A stretch of 64,000 nucleotides of DNA from contig NZ_WKEQ01000005.1 of NCBI RefSeq assembly GCF_021605415.1, positions 124,001-188,000 of the forward strand, read 5' to 3'. Of this stretch, positions 27,565 through 36,786 are shown piece by piece. Made by a program: the position numbers and the translations under genes. Positions within the stretch are counted from its first letter, which is position 1. Each line of letters opens with the position of its first letter. The notes under the pieces were generated by a model that saw nothing but the letters and a program-made list of their open reading frames with translations, had not been told where the DNA came from and ran no database searches. The DNA comes from Pseudomonas syringae (GTDB lineage: Bacteria; Pseudomonadota; Gammaproteobacteria; Pseudomonadales; Pseudomonadaceae).

Positions 27565-28097
27565 ATTTTGTTGAATATCTTCTTGTAGGCCAAAACCTTT
27601 TCGTTTCCTACCAAATGTCCAATTTTCAACGATTTGTTCTGAGCACGCTCAAGAAAATCCTTAGTTAAGCTAACGACGCGGGCAGGATTACCTGCAACAA
27701 TAGTTCCATCAGCGACGTCTTTAGTAACAACAGCGTTCGCGCCTACGATGCAGTCGTTACCAATTCGAACATTTGGAAGAATTAAAGCTCCCATTCCGAT
27801 AAAGACATTATCACCAACAATAATTTCGCCCGCCAATTCGAGGTCGGGAATGGCCTGTCTGAAGGGTAGCGTTGAACCGTCATGACATACAAACTTAGCT
27901 TTTATGCTGATAAAAACATTATCACCAAGGGTAACCAGGTAAGGTTCGGTGCTGAACATCTCATAACTGGAGCCATAGATCGTTAGCCGACCTTTTGTGC
28001 TGACGCCTATCTTTTTTGCATACGAAACTGGATATAGAACCGCATGCAACATATTAAACGGCGCTGAAAAAACCTTTAGTAACCGTCGCGCACTCAT
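27561..28097 (-). CDS. Hexapeptide-repeat acyltransferase
   Basis: A 178-residue left-handed beta-helix acyltransferase of the WbbJ/maltose O-acetyltransferase type. Hexapeptide repeats run from about residue 50 to 140 (VGDNVFIGMGALILPNVRIG, then AGNPARVV), and the probable catalytic His is in VCHDGSTLPF. It is expected to acetylate a sugar of the repeat unit in the cytoplasm. The ATG at 28097 has GGAG six bases upstream and lies one base past the previous stop (TGATATG); in-frame starts at 28115 and 28130 lie inside the upstream gene. Acyl group and site are unknown. Confidence 0.85.
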   Translation of the reverse strand: MSARRLLKVFSAPFNMLHAVLYPVSYAKKIGVSTKGRLTIYGSSYEMFSTEPYLVTLGDNVFISIKAKFVCHDGSTLPFRQAIPDLELAGEIIVGDNVFIGMGALILPNVRIGNDCIVGANAVVTKDVADGTIVAGNPARVVSLTKDFLERAQNKSLKIGHLVGNEKVLAYKKIFNKI

Positions 28098-28098
28098 A

Positions 28099-29295
28099 TC
28101 AAACTCCAACCTCATCCAAAAATACCGCAACCTTTAGCGAGTAATTTCGATAGTCAAACGCATTGGACGAATAAGCCTTTTGCTTGATCGAACTAATCTC
28201 ATCCGGTGTGAGCGCCATCAATTTCTTGACTAACTCTAACTCCTTGCCCCGATCAGCCAAGAAGAGACAGTCAACATGCTCATAACTCTTGAGACTGACC
28301 ATTTTATTAGATATTACAGGGGTTCCGCAGCTAACTGATTCTGCCAACTTCGAAGGGAACCCAGCCAGTGTTACCCGGTTTTGGTCTCTGAAAAAAATGC
28401 TGAAATCGCTAGACCCAACTTCACGTAATATGTGCTCGTTAGGCTGTCTACCATTAAAAATGACACATTCAATCATTTGTCCCAATTTATCTTCATGCTC
28501 TGGGAATACGTGTAAATAATATTCTTTCGTAATGCCATAAATGGCAAAGCTAAAATCTTCACCATCACTGTAAAGCTGGTAAAAAATATCGATACACAGA
28601 TCCAGACGCTCCTTAAGGTTAGAACGCTTTACATTCACGCGACCCGCGTCAAAAGGAGATCCTACATAAATAAATTTTTTCTTCGCGCCACCGTCTCTAA
28701 CTGCAGGTGGGCTAAATTTATTGGCATCGAACAAAGTAGGAAGTTCAACAGTCAATTTGCCCATGTCGTTGTAGAAATTGGTTAGATATCGACTGGTCGT
28801 TATAACGCCATCTGCCGCTTTATGAACAAATTTCATCCGCAGTGAAGTGTCCACGAATTTGATTATTCGATGAAAAATGCTTCCCGCGCTTGCGTCATAC
28901 CATTCTGTGGCATCGGACATTATTTTGACTTTGGTATCTTTATAAACCCTTCCAATTCGTAACTGGGCAAGCGCTGGATAATTGTAGCAAACCACACCAA
29001 CGACACGAGAACGCTGCTCTTTGTCCGCTAAAAAAGATAATATCGCTGACGAGCCTGATACGTATTTCAACCAGGAAATACTACCTTTGGGATAAGGGAC
29101 ACTCCAGCACTCGAAATCAAAGAAATCCTGTCTTCTTAATACTTCTTTAGATGTACATGAGCTGTCCACCCCAATAAAAACTACACGATACCCGAGCTCA
29201 CGGAATATTTTACCGTTTGCTAAAACTCGGTGCGCCGCGGCATTCCTATCAGGCAACTCGAAGCCACCTATATAAATTATTGTACCTTTGTCCAT
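28099..29295 (-). CDS. Glycosyltransferase (GT4-like)
   Basis: A 398-residue GT-B type protein. The N-terminus has YIGGFELPDRNAAAHRV, typical of GT4 O-antigen transferases, and the donor domain ends with AGFPSKLAESVSCGTPVIS near residue 325, the usual nucleotide-sugar site. It follows the wbpP-like gene by about 60 bases and is the only other cytoplasmic glycosyltransferase in the locus besides that at 20300-21442. It may transfer GalNAcA, since it lies with the UDP-GalNAcA genes; this is inference from gene order. The ATG at 29295 is preferred over GTG codons just upstream. Confidence 0.8.
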   Translation of the reverse strand: MDKGTIIYIGGFELPDRNAAAHRVLANGKIFRELGYRVVFIGVDSSCTSKEVLRRQDFFDFECWSVPYPKGSISWLKYVSGSSAILSFLADKEQRSRVVGVVCYNYPALAQLRIGRVYKDTKVKIMSDATEWYDASAGSIFHRIIKFVDTSLRMKFVHKAADGVITTSRYLTNFYNDMGKLTVELPTLFDANKFSPPAVRDGGAKKKFIYVGSPFDAGRVNVKRSNLKERLDLCIDIFYQLYSDGEDFSFAIYGITKEYYLHVFPEHEDKLGQMIECVIFNGRQPNEHILREVGSSDFSIFFRDQNRVTLAGFPSKLAESVSCGTPVISNKMVSLKSYEHVDCLFLADRGKELELVKKLMALTPDEISSIKQKAYSSNAFDYRNYSLKVAVFLDEVGV

Positions 29296-29356
29296 ATCAA
29301 AATACACCACACGCCGAAATCACTACGAAACACTCTACAAACACAGCGTATCAGGC

Positions 29357-30394
29357 TCAAGACTTCTTGCCGTCAGCGCTATACAAAGCTATGTACCAAG
29401 GCATCGCTAACGAAATACCCGATTGAATATCGTAAGCGGGCTCGTAACCGAGGTTTAGTCGCGCTTTACTAATATCAGCTTGTGAATGCCGAACATCCCC
29501 TTCACGAAAATCACGGTAAACAGCTTCCTTCGTGTACAGGACATCGTTAACTTTCAACGCTTCGGAAAGATAGGCGAAAAGTTCATTGAGAGTTGTGCGA
29601 TCACCTACAGAAACATTATAGATTTCATTCTTTGCGCTAGACTCTGCGGTGGCGGCCAAGAGGTTGGCTTGAATAGCATTATCCACAAAACAAAAATCGC
29701 GACTGGTTTCTCCATCGCCGTTCATGAACACGCTTTCGTTGCTTATCATCGCGTCAGTCCATTTTGGAATTACTGCCGCGTATGCACCGTTTGGATCTTG
29801 CCGCTTCCCAAACACATTAAAATAGCGCAAACCGATTGTCTTGAACTGATAGCAACGAGCGAACACGTCGGCGTACAGTTCATTAACATACTTGGTCACC
29901 GCATATGGAGACAAAGGACTGCCGATTAGATTTTCAACTTTAGGCAAGCCAGGGTGATCGCCGTAAGTTGAACTGCTGGCGGCGTATGTGAAACTGCTTA
30001 CCTGCGCGTCACGCGCAGCAACCAACATGTTGAGAAAACCGGTAATATTATTTTCGTTAGTCGTTATGGGATCATTAATCGAGCGAGGTACAGACCCCAG
30101 CGCGGCCTGATGCAATACGTAGTCGACACCAGCGCATGCACGGTGGCAATCTACTAAGTTGCGGATATCGCCTTCAATGAAGGTAAGCCGCGCCCATTGC
30201 TCTTCACTTACAGACTTACGTACCTCATCGAGATTTCGCTGATGGCCTGTCGAGAAATTATCGAGACCGACAACGCGCTGATCTAGCTTAAGCAACTTCT
30301 CCAAAAGATTGGAGCCAATAAAGCCAGCAATCCCGGTTACAAGCCAAGACTTAGGATCGTTGGGTAGTGACTTTAGCAATGTTTCATAGCGCAT
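29357..30394 (-). CDS. wbpP: WbpP-like UDP-GlcNAc C4-epimerase
   Basis: A 345-residue extended SDR closely resembling WbpP of P. aeruginosa O6. Motifs are [17 protein letters not shown] near residue 19, [15 protein letters not shown] near residue 95, [15 protein letters not shown] and the Tyr-Lys pair in [15 protein letters not shown]. It interconverts UDP-GlcNAc and UDP-GalNAc. Together with the adjacent WbpO-like dehydrogenase it should supply UDP-GalNAcA. The two genes are in the order dehydrogenase then epimerase with about 60 bases between. Confidence 0.93.
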   Translation of the reverse strand: MRYETLLKSLPNDPKSWLVTGIAGFIGSNLLEKLLKLDQRVVGLDNFSTGHQRNLDEVRKSVSEEQWARLTFIEGDIRNLVDCHRACAGVDYVLHQAALGSVPRSINDPITTNENNITGFLNMLVAARDAQVSSFTYAASSSTYGDHPGLPKVENLIGSPLSPYAVTKYVNELYADVFARCYQFKTIGLRYFNVFGKRQDPNGAYAAVIPKWTDAMISNESVFMNGDGETSRDFCFVDNAIQANLLAATAESSAKNEIYNVSVGDRTTLNELFAYLSEALKVNDVLYTKEAVYRDFREGDVRHSQADISKARLNLGYEPAYDIQSGISLAMPWYIALYSADGKKS

Positions 30395-30453
30395 TATTAA
30401 TATCTACTTTAAGGTTAAGAAATCTTTACTCAGAGTATCTAAAAGCTTTTAAG

Positions 30454-31731
30454 TCAAAGCCTCAGATCCGCCTCGTCAGCGCTCAACAGATATTTAAGGT
30501 CGTAAAGTACATGCTGGGGCTTTCCTAGACGACGAATGTTTTCGGCGCCCATGCGTTTGAATTGGTCATGGGCTACAGCCAGGATAAGGCCGTCGTAAGC
30601 TCCTGCACATGGCTCGGAAATCGGTAGAATTCCATATTCGTGCTGAGCTTCTTCAGCCGAAACCCATGGATCATAGATATCTACACTTATATTGTAGTCG
30701 GCCAGTTCGCGAATGATATCAACCACCTTCGTATTGCGCAGATCTGGGCAGTTTTCTTTGAATGTCAGACCCATAACGAGCACTCGAGCACCGTCTACGT
30801 GAATACGTCGCTTAAGCATGGCTTTAACGAGCTGCGAAGCCACGTACGCACTCATGCTATCGTTAAGGCGACGACCAGCCAGGATAATTTCAGGGTGGTA
30901 GCCAATAGCCTGAGCCTTATGAGTAAGATAATAAGGGTCAACGCCGATACAATGGCCACCTACCAGGCCGGGTCGAAACGGCAAGAAGTTCCATTTCGTT
31001 CCGGCAGCCTTCAACACCTCTTCGGTATCAATGCCCATTTTATTGAAAATAATTGCCAGCTCGTTGATGAGTGCAATATTAAGATCACGCTGGGTGTTTT
31101 CAATAACCTTTGCAGCTTCTGCCACTTTAATGCTGCTGGCCAGATGAGTACCAGCAGTGATGATCTGATTGTACAAAGCATCCACTAGTGCTGCCACTTC
31201 TGGCGTTGAACCGGACGTCACTTTTTTAATAGTCGTAACCCTATGCTCTTTATCACCAGGGTTAATTCGTTCAGGGCTATAGCCTGCAAAGAAATCGACG
31301 TTAAATTTCATGCCCGAAACTTTTTCTAGCACTGGAACACAGTCTTCTTCAGTCGCACCTGGATAGACGGTAGATTCATAAATGACGATATCGCCTTTTT
31401 TCAAAACTTTACCGATACTCTCGGAGGCTTTGATCAGCGGTGTCAGATCAGGCTGTTTGTATTGATCGATTGGTGTAGGAACAGTGACGATGAAAACGTT
31501 ACAATCACTCAGCTCATCCAATTTCGAGGAATAGCCCAAAAGAATTGCTTTCTTTAGCTCTTCACTAGATACCTCAAGTGTCGAATCATGACCAGCCTTT
31601 AAAGTATCAATACGGTGCTGATTAATATCAAACCCGACGACAGAGCGGTGCTTGCCAAACTCTACAGCTAAAGGCAAGCCGACATAACCCAGGCCAATAA
31701 TGGCTAATTTGATCTCTTCCAGCTGGTGCAT
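30454..31731 (-). CDS. wbpO: WbpO/TviB-like UDP-GalNAc/GlcNAc 6-dehydrogenase
   Basis: A 425-residue UDP-sugar dehydrogenase. The NAD-binding N-terminus is [17 protein letters not shown]; the catalytic Cys is in [19 protein letters not shown]; the C-terminal domain has [16 protein letters not shown]. It oxidises C6 of UDP-GalNAc to UDP-GalNAcA (WbpO in P. aeruginosa O6, TviB in Vi capsule). It is the first biosynthetic gene of the locus. The ATG at 31731 is preferred over a GTG four codons upstream, but no clear ribosome site is seen for either. An 833-base leader precedes it. Confidence 0.92.
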   Translation of the reverse strand: MHQLEEIKLAIIGLGYVGLPLAVEFGKHRSVVGFDINQHRIDTLKAGHDSTLEVSSEELKKAILLGYSSKLDELSDCNVFIVTVPTPIDQYKQPDLTPLIKASESIGKVLKKGDIVIYESTVYPGATEEDCVPVLEKVSGMKFNVDFFAGYSPERINPGDKEHRVTTIKKVTSGSTPEVAALVDALYNQIITAGTHLASSIKVAEAAKVIENTQRDLNIALINELAIIFNKMGIDTEEVLKAAGTKWNFLPFRPGLVGGHCIGVDPYYLTHKAQAIGYHPEIILAGRRLNDSMSAYVASQLVKAMLKRRIHVDGARVLVMGLTFKENCPDLRNTKVVDIIRELADYNISVDIYDPWVSAEEAQHEYGILPISEPCAGAYDGLILAVAHDQFKRMGAENIRRLGKPQHVLYDLKYLLSADEADLRL

Positions 31732-32150
31732 AATCGAACCCACATTATAAATAATTGAAACGTTTCAAAATTAAATCTGACGCTAAACCACCCATCAGGT
31801 TTTCGCGGCCAGCTCAACCATAACGAACATTTTTTTTCAATGCCTTCTTATCATGGATCCTCATCGCTTACTGATAGTTTCCAAATGGAAAATGCCGAAC
31901 CGTCCAGAGGATTAGCTAGCGCGCCTTCGATCATAACATGATAGTTTTTTTTGGCTCAGACTTGGAGCCTTATCTTGCATACTGAAGAAAATTGTGTGGA
32001 TGCCTTTGCTGGACGCGTCTTCCATAGCTGAATGATCCATATTTTTGATAGATTATGTCTTCTGGCTTGATATGTAATCAAAGCGCATCTTGAAGGACAA
32101 TGATGCAGATGCGCTGGTGTCTCGCCTGCACTGAATCAATTCGCAGCATT

Positions 32151-32171
32151 ATACGCCTATGCTAGGCGTAT
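32151..32171. promoter_or_regulatory. Palindrome with embedded -10-like hexamer
   Basis: Perfect nine-base arms ATACGCCTA and TAGGCGTAT flank TGC. On the minus strand the last arm runs into a perfect TATAAT (32153 to 32148), about 415 bases ahead of the wbpO-like start. A good -35 is not visible at 17 bases, so activator control or chance are both possible. Confidence 0.35.
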
Positions 32172-32188
32172 TTGCTGGGAGCAAAAAG

Positions 32189-32196
32189 GTACCGCC
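32189..32196 (-). promoter_or_regulatory. Near match to the RfaH ops element
   Basis: Read on the minus strand the sequence is GGCGGTAC, seven of eight bases of the ops core GGCGGTAG found in JUMPstart leaders of O-antigen operons. The orientation is right for transcription toward the sugar genes. The rest of the JUMPstart consensus is not evident, and one near match of eight bases can occur by chance. Confidence 0.25.
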
Positions 32197-32564
32197 TACC
32201 GGATAAACGGCCCTTTTACAAGACTCGATTTCGCTTGATCTAGCAGCATTAATGCATGAGATTGATTCTTACAGCCTGCCAGTTTGGCACTAGCCGAGCC
32301 CACGACAGCCGCAAATTTTCGGCCAAATTAGAGCGTATTGCTTAATAAATAGCCTCCACTGGCAATGCGCTCCAATCAACCCATTAAGATAAAAGGTAAT
32401 ATGCAGCTATCGAAGGGAGAGAATAAGCGAGAACGGCGGGTTGAACGCTCGGCCTTGGAACTTACTTTCCGGCCGAGCATACTTTATAGCGGATTTCGTG
32501 GAGTGGCGAATGCTCAAGAATCTTCGTTCTGTTGCACCAACCTAAACAATGAAGATCATCAGAC

Positions 32565-33620
32565 TTATGATAATGCGCCTTCATCTTTTTTGTGACCAAA
32601 ACCAACCCTGATCAGCGCAATGAAACTACCAATGAATAATCCAGCGATCAAACCCAGTATGATAATAATGGCTTTGCGAGGCTTAATCGGGCTCTCGGGA
32701 ACCTCGACATTACCATCCTGCCTGTAAACAGAAATACTTTCCGGATCGACTTTCATATGATTGTAAAAACTGTATTGCATCTGCAGTGGACGCAATTCCT
32801 TGATAAACGCATCATCGGACGATCTAGCCTTAAATACATCGACTTCTGCAGCCAATGCTTTACTCCCCCGCTGATAATCCAATTTATCACTTGTATCTAG
32901 AACGATATCAACCGTGGCGGAAGAATGAACTGATGGCAAAGTTAAACCGATACTCTCTGCAATCTTCAACCCCTCTTCCAATTGCTGAATACGATCCTCG
33001 CGAATCCGCTGTGCGGTTTCTCGCAAGCTAGCTATCTGTTGCTCCAAGTTACGAGCGCTCACCAATGCCTCGGCTTTGACGTTTTTTACCAGTTCCGCCT
33101 CGGCCGCTTCGCTGGCACGCTCCACATAATTCTTGGCCCACTCCGTGGCGCGAACTGGGTCTTCGCCTTGTACGATCACCGAGAAACGATCGGGCGTGTC
33201 CTTACCCGGCCCCTTGACCATTAATACGCGAGAAAAGCGCTCATACAACCGGTCAAGCGGGGCTTTTCGGTCAGAATCATCCAGCGAGGGTAGATAGACG
33301 CCTTGGAAAAACTTCTGCCGCAGGGATTCACCTTGAAGATTTCTGGCGAATACTTCATATACATATTTGATGGAGTAAGGATCTAGGTCAGTGCTTTTGC
33401 CGCGACCATAATTTAGTTCGGCAATATCGTTTTGCGTTGGAGGCATTATTACGAGCTTGGACTCATAAACTGGCTTACTTAAAAATGCATAAGCAGCTGC
33501 GCCAACAGTAACCAGAAAAGCGACCGCAAGAATAAGTTTTTTTTGAGCCAAAAGCCGTCGCCCAAGCGCAATCAGGTCAATCTCATCAGAGACATGAGTT
33601 TCAACATGATTATTTTGCAT
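32565..33620 (-). CDS. wzz: Wzz, O-antigen chain-length determinant
   Basis: A 351-residue polysaccharide co-polymerase. It has a cytoplasmic N-terminus, a first membrane helix (about 29-48), a periplasmic coiled-coil-rich domain (about 60-305), and a Pro-rich approach (PESPIKPRK) to the second helix (about 317-337). It sets the modal length of O-antigen chains made by Wzy. The ATG at 33620 has GAGG six bases upstream and is preferred over an in-frame GTG. It sits beside the lapA-like and ihfB genes, the usual place in Pseudomonas. It is followed by a long non-coding leader rather than directly by the sugar genes. Confidence 0.92.
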   Translation of the reverse strand: MQNNHVETHVSDEIDLIALGRRLLAQKKLILAVAFLVTVGAAAYAFLSKPVYESKLVIMPPTQNDIAELNYGRGKSTDLDPYSIKYVYEVFARNLQGESLRQKFFQGVYLPSLDDSDRKAPLDRLYERFSRVLMVKGPGKDTPDRFSVIVQGEDPVRATEWAKNYVERASEAAEAELVKNVKAEALVSARNLEQQIASLRETAQRIREDRIQQLEEGLKIAESIGLTLPSVHSSATVDIVLDTSDKLDYQRGSKALAAEVDVFKARSSDDAFIKELRPLQMQYSFYNHMKVDPESISVYRQDGNVEVPESPIKPRKAIIIILGLIAGLFIGSFIALIRVGFGHKKDEGALS

Positions 33621-33804
33621 TTGCGACCTCACTTCCTTTAACCGCTATTGGATTTGCGAAAAAACTGGACGCATCGAAAGGGATCACCAGCAAGGCCCCG
33701 GCAGTTGCGACAGGGAGTTCAGCCAAGTTAAATACGATCAAAACGCACCCAATGCAAAGAGTTTGTAGTAAGTAATTCATGAATCAAAGACATCGACAGG
33801 TTGA

Positions 33805-34029
33805 TTACTTCAACCGCCGACGCACAACAATGAGCCACGAGAGTAATGGGCCGATCATCATACCAGCGAGAAGCGCTAACAGCACTAAAACTGAAACAGG
33901 AAACCGCGGCACTGACAAACCGAAGAGCAGCAGTCCGACAGACTGGTTGTTCTCCAGCACGAACATAACGACGATGGCAGCAATGAACAGTGTGAACAGG
34001 ACAAACGCAAATCGCTTAAAGCTTCGCAT
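33805..34029 (-). CDS. LapA/YciS-like small membrane protein (DUF1049)
   Basis: A 74-residue protein with two membrane helices (about 6-27 and 42-64) linked by a short loop (VLENNQSVGLLLFGLSVP) that is the DUF1049/lipopolysaccharide assembly A signature. The E. coli homologue helps control LPS assembly. It lies 26 bases after ihfB. The ATG at 34029 is used; a TTG further upstream lacks support. The location between ihfB and wzz is conserved in Pseudomonas. Confidence 0.85.
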   Translation of the reverse strand: MRSFKRFAFVLFTLFIAAIVVMFVLENNQSVGLLLFGLSVPRFPVSVLVLLALLAGMMIGPLLSWLIVVRRRLK

Positions 34030-34055
34030 GACTACACCAACGCACTGACTTTCCG

Positions 34056-34352
34056 TCAAAGATCATCCTCTTCCTCCTCGTTTACGCGATCTCGCAGTTC
34101 TTTTCCCGGCTTGAAGTGAGGAACGAACTTGCCGTCAAGGCTAACGGACTGGCCGGTTTTAGGATTGCGCCCCACACGCGGCGCTCGGTAGTGCAAAGAG
34201 AAACTACCAAACCCACGGATCTCGATACGATCACCAGTGGCCAGGCATTGGGACATTTGTTCAAGCATGGTCTTGATGGCCAACTCCACATCCTTGGATG
34301 AGAGCAGCCCTTGATGGGTGACAATTCGTTCGATCAACTCCGACTTCGTCAT
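34056..34352 (-). CDS. ihfB: Integration host factor subunit beta
   Basis: A 98-residue HU/IHF-family protein. It starts [11 protein letters not shown], carries the DNA-intercalating arm [16 protein letters not shown] with the conserved Pro, and ends with an acidic tail. With IhfA it bends DNA at specific sites. The length is typical. It follows the rpsA region with a small lipoprotein gene between, as in other pseudomonads, and forms the upstream border of the O-antigen locus with wzz. Confidence 0.97.
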   Translation of the reverse strand: MTKSELIERIVTHQGLLSSKDVELAIKTMLEQMSQCLATGDRIEIRGFGSFSLHYRAPRVGRNPKTGQSVSLDGKFVPHFKPGKELRDRVNEEEEDDL

Positions 34353-34502
34353 ATTTTTCCCTTCTTTTTCAAGCAGCTAGATCAGCGCTTGAAAGGTTTT
34401 AGCATGCCATGAAGAATTTGAACAGCCCAAGGATTGACATATCTTCATCCACGCCGGGACGCGCTTTTTCAGGGCAATGCGAATCACCCAACGGCACTGA
34501 TT

Positions 34503-34781
34503 TCACCGACAGATCACCAGCATGGTGCGAGTCAGGTAACCCGCCGGATTGAACCCAAAGGGAAACTCATCTTCCTCTTTTGCATCATCCGACCTAGCTA
34601 TCACTTTGAAGCCAGCACCCCCGCACTCCTTGGCTGCTCTCTTTTGGCACTTCTCCCAACCGGAGCCCAGCCCGGAACAATCCACTTCTATGCCGCTGAC
34701 ACCACGTACAGCATGCGTCTTGGCATTTGTGGTACAGCCCGCCAGTGCCAATATCGCGATGAATACCATTAGCCTGCTCAT
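34503..34781 (-). CDS. Small conserved lipoprotein between rpsA and ihfB
   Basis: A 92-residue protein with a signal peptide ending in the lipobox LALAGC (lipidated Cys near residue 16). The mature part has several more Cys (VDCSGLGSGWEKCQKRAAKECGG) that could form disulphides. I recall similar small lipoproteins at this place in other pseudomonads but know no function. It lies about 200 bases past the rpsA terminator and about 150 ahead of ihfB. Confidence 0.75.
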   Translation of the reverse strand: MSRLMVFIAILALAGCTTNAKTHAVRGVSGIEVDCSGLGSGWEKCQKRAAKECGGAGFKVIARSDDAKEEDEFPFGFNPAGYLTRTMLVICR

Positions 34782-34937
34782 TCAGCTCCTTATGCCGAGC
34801 GCTATGCTCGACTGTCGCTTTCAAGGCTAAGCCTAGCCGTGAATGGACAATTGATCCGACTATGAAACAGACAACTCGTTGAAATGATTGGTTCGACCCC
34901 ACCGGGAACGCATCGAGCTGGCCAAATCGCAGACACA

Positions 34938-34965
34938 AAAAAGGGCGACCGAAGTCGCCCTTTTT
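34938..34965 (-). terminator. Intrinsic terminator after rpsA
   Basis: A seven-base-pair GC-rich stem (GGGCGAC/GTCGCCC) with a four-base loop is flanked by an A run and a T run, so it can terminate in both directions. It begins about 16 bases past the rpsA stop codon. Confidence 0.9.
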
Positions 34966-34981
34966 CATGATCAAGCAGAAC

Positions 34982-36667
34982 TTAGTTCTGTTTGGCCATT
35001 GCTTGACGCAGCAGTGCCGCCATAGTGGTGTCACCTGCTTCGCCTTCCGGAGCTGCTTTCAGGCTCTGGATGGCTTCTTTCTCTTCAGCGTCATCTTTCG
35101 ACTTGATGGAGAGTTGGATCACGCGGCTCTTACGATCGACGCTGATGATCTTGGCTTCAACTTCCTGGCCTTCTTTCAGAACGTTGCGCGCGTCTTCAAC
35201 GCGGTCACGGCTGATTTCGGAGGCTTTCAGCGTTGCTTCGATATCGTCGGCCAGAACGATGATGGCGCCTTTGGCGTCAACTTCTTTCACGGTACCGGTC
35301 ACGATTGCGCCCTTGTCGTTAACCGAGACGTACTCGGAGAACGGATCGCTTTCCAGTTGCTTGATACCCAGGGAGATGCGCTCGCGCTCTGGGTCAACCG
35401 ACAGGATAACGGTGTCCAGCTCGTCGCCCTTCTTGAAGCGGCGTACGGCTTCTTCGCCCACTTCGTTCCAGGAGATGTCGGACAGGTGAACCAGGCCGTC
35501 GATGCCGCCGTCCAGACCAATGAAGATACCGAAATCGGTGATCGACTTGATGGTGCCGGAGATTTTATCGCCCTTGTTGAACTGGCCAGAGAAGTCTTCC
35601 CATGGGTTCGACTTGCACTGCTTGATGCCCAGGGAGATACGACGACGCTCTTCGTCGATGTCCAGAACCATGACTTCCACTTCGTCGCCGACTTGTACGA
35701 CTTTCGAAGGGTGGATGTTCTTGTTGGTCCAGTCCATTTCCGAAACGTGTACCAGACCTTCAACGCCTTCTTCCAGCTCAGCGAAGCAGCCGTAGTCGGT
35801 CAGGTTGGTTACACGAGCGGTAACGCGAGTGCTTTCTGGGTAACGGGCTTTGATAGCAACCCATGGATCTTCGCCCAGTTGCTTCAGGCCCAGGGAAACA
35901 CGGTTGCGTTCGCGATCGTATTTCAGAACCTTGACGTCGATTTCGTCACCAACGTTGACGATCTCGGAAGGATGCTTGATGCGCTTCCAGGCCATGTCGG
36001 TGATGTGCAGCAGGCCGTCCACGCCACCCAGATCGACGAATGCGCCGTAATCGGTGAGGTTTTTGACGATACCTTTGACTTGCTGGCCTTCCTGCAAGGA
36101 TTCCAGCAGAGCTTCGCGCTCGGCGGAGTTCTCGGCTTCCAGGACGCTACGACGGGAAACGACAACGTTGTTGCGCTTCTGGTCCAGCTTGATGACCTTG
36201 AATTCCAGCTCTTTGCCTTCCAGGTGCGTGGTGTCGCGCACTGGACGGACGTCAACCAGGGAACCTGGCAGGAACGCACGGATGCCGTTAACGTCGACAG
36301 TGAAGCCGCCTTTAACCTTACCGTTGATAACGCCCTTGACCACTTCCTCAGCTGCGAAGGCTGCTTCCAGAACGATCCAGCATTCAGCGCGCTTGGCTTT
36401 TTCACGGGACAGCTTGGTTTCACCGAAACCGTCTTCAACCGAGTCCAGCGCAACGTGAACTTCGTCACCGACATTGATAGTCAGATCGCCAGCGTCGTTG
36501 TAGAACTGCTCAAGCGGGATGAGTGCTTCAGACTTCAGGCCAGCGTGAACGGTTACCCAACGTGCTTGGTAATCGATATCAACGATAACACCGGTGATGA
36601 TGGAGCCTGCCTGAAGGTTCAGGGTTTTTAGGCTTTCTTCAAAGAGTTCCGCAAAGCTTTCGCTCAT
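34982..36667 (-). CDS. rpsA: 30S ribosomal protein S1
   Basis: A 561-residue protein made of six S1 RNA-binding repeats. It starts [16 protein letters not shown]. Repeat cores are visible as [59 protein letters not shown] and [20 protein letters not shown]. It unwinds and delivers mRNA to the 30S subunit. The start is set by AGGAA six bases upstream. It follows cmk by about 120 bases with a terminator between, and a hairpin in its leader (36707-36726) may have a role in S1 autoregulation. Confidence 0.98.
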   Translation of the reverse strand: MSESFAELFEESLKTLNLQAGSIITGVIVDIDYQARWVTVHAGLKSEALIPLEQFYNDAGDLTINVGDEVHVALDSVEDGFGETKLSREKAKRAECWIVLEAAFAAEEVVKGVINGKVKGGFTVDVNGIRAFLPGSLVDVRPVRDTTHLEGKELEFKVIKLDQKRNNVVVSRRSVLEAENSAEREALLESLQEGQQVKGIVKNLTDYGAFVDLGGVDGLLHITDMAWKRIKHPSEIVNVGDEIDVKVLKYDRERNRVSLGLKQLGEDPWVAIKARYPESTRVTARVTNLTDYGCFAELEEGVEGLVHVSEMDWTNKNIHPSKVVQVGDEVEVMVLDIDEERRRISLGIKQCKSNPWEDFSGQFNKGDKISGTIKSITDFGIFIGLDGGIDGLVHLSDISWNEVGEEAVRRFKKGDELDTVILSVDPERERISLGIKQLESDPFSEYVSVNDKGAIVTGTVKEVDAKGAIIVLADDIEATLKASEISRDRVEDARNVLKEGQEVEAKIISVDRKSRVIQLSIKSKDDAEEKEAIQSLKAAPEGEAGDTTMAALLRQAMAKQN

Positions 36668-36706
36668 TTTAATTCCTGTAGATGAGGGCGAAGGATACGC
36701 CCATCT

Positions 36707-36726
36707 CCACACCCCAGACGGTGTGG
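36707..36726 (-). promoter_or_regulatory. Hairpin in the rpsA leader
   Basis: Seven-base arms CCACACC and GGTGTGG enclose six bases, about 40 bases ahead of the rpsA start. S1 represses its own translation in E. coli through leader hairpins; a similar role here is inference only. Confidence 0.35.
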
Positions 36727-36739
36727 GTTAGTTTCATAT

Positions 36740-36778
36740 AAAAGAAGCGCCGCAGGACTATGACTGGTCCCCTGCGGC
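36740..36778 (-). terminator. Probable terminator after cmk
   Basis: On the minus strand an eight-base-pair stem (GCCGCAGG/CCTGCGGC, 36749-36756 with 36771-36778) is followed by GCTTCTTTTATA. It starts about 9 bases past the cmk stop. The T run is interrupted, so partial read-through into rpsA is possible. Confidence 0.55.
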
Positions 36779-36786
36779 CCTCTTGG

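Larger units (their letters stand above)
31732..32564 (-). promoter_or_regulatory. Gene-free AT-rich leader between wzz and the O-antigen genes
   Basis: This 833-base stretch has no credible coding sequence on either strand. It holds a palindrome at 32151-32171, a minus-strand TATAAT at 32153 to 32148 and an ops-like GGCGGTAC at 32196 to 32189. It separates wzz from the sugar genes and is the natural place for the promoter and leader of the O-antigen operon. No recognisable gene remnant or insertion-sequence end was seen. Confidence 0.5.

Noticed and set aside
32365..32595. A 76-codon plus-strand frame in the gap near wzz
   Set aside because: No ribosome site, no recognisable motif, and it overlaps the wzz 3' end antisense.
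34967..36631. A 554-codon plus-strand open frame opposite rpsA
   Set aside because: Antisense shadow of a highly codon-biased gene; the apparent repeats mirror the S1 repeats.
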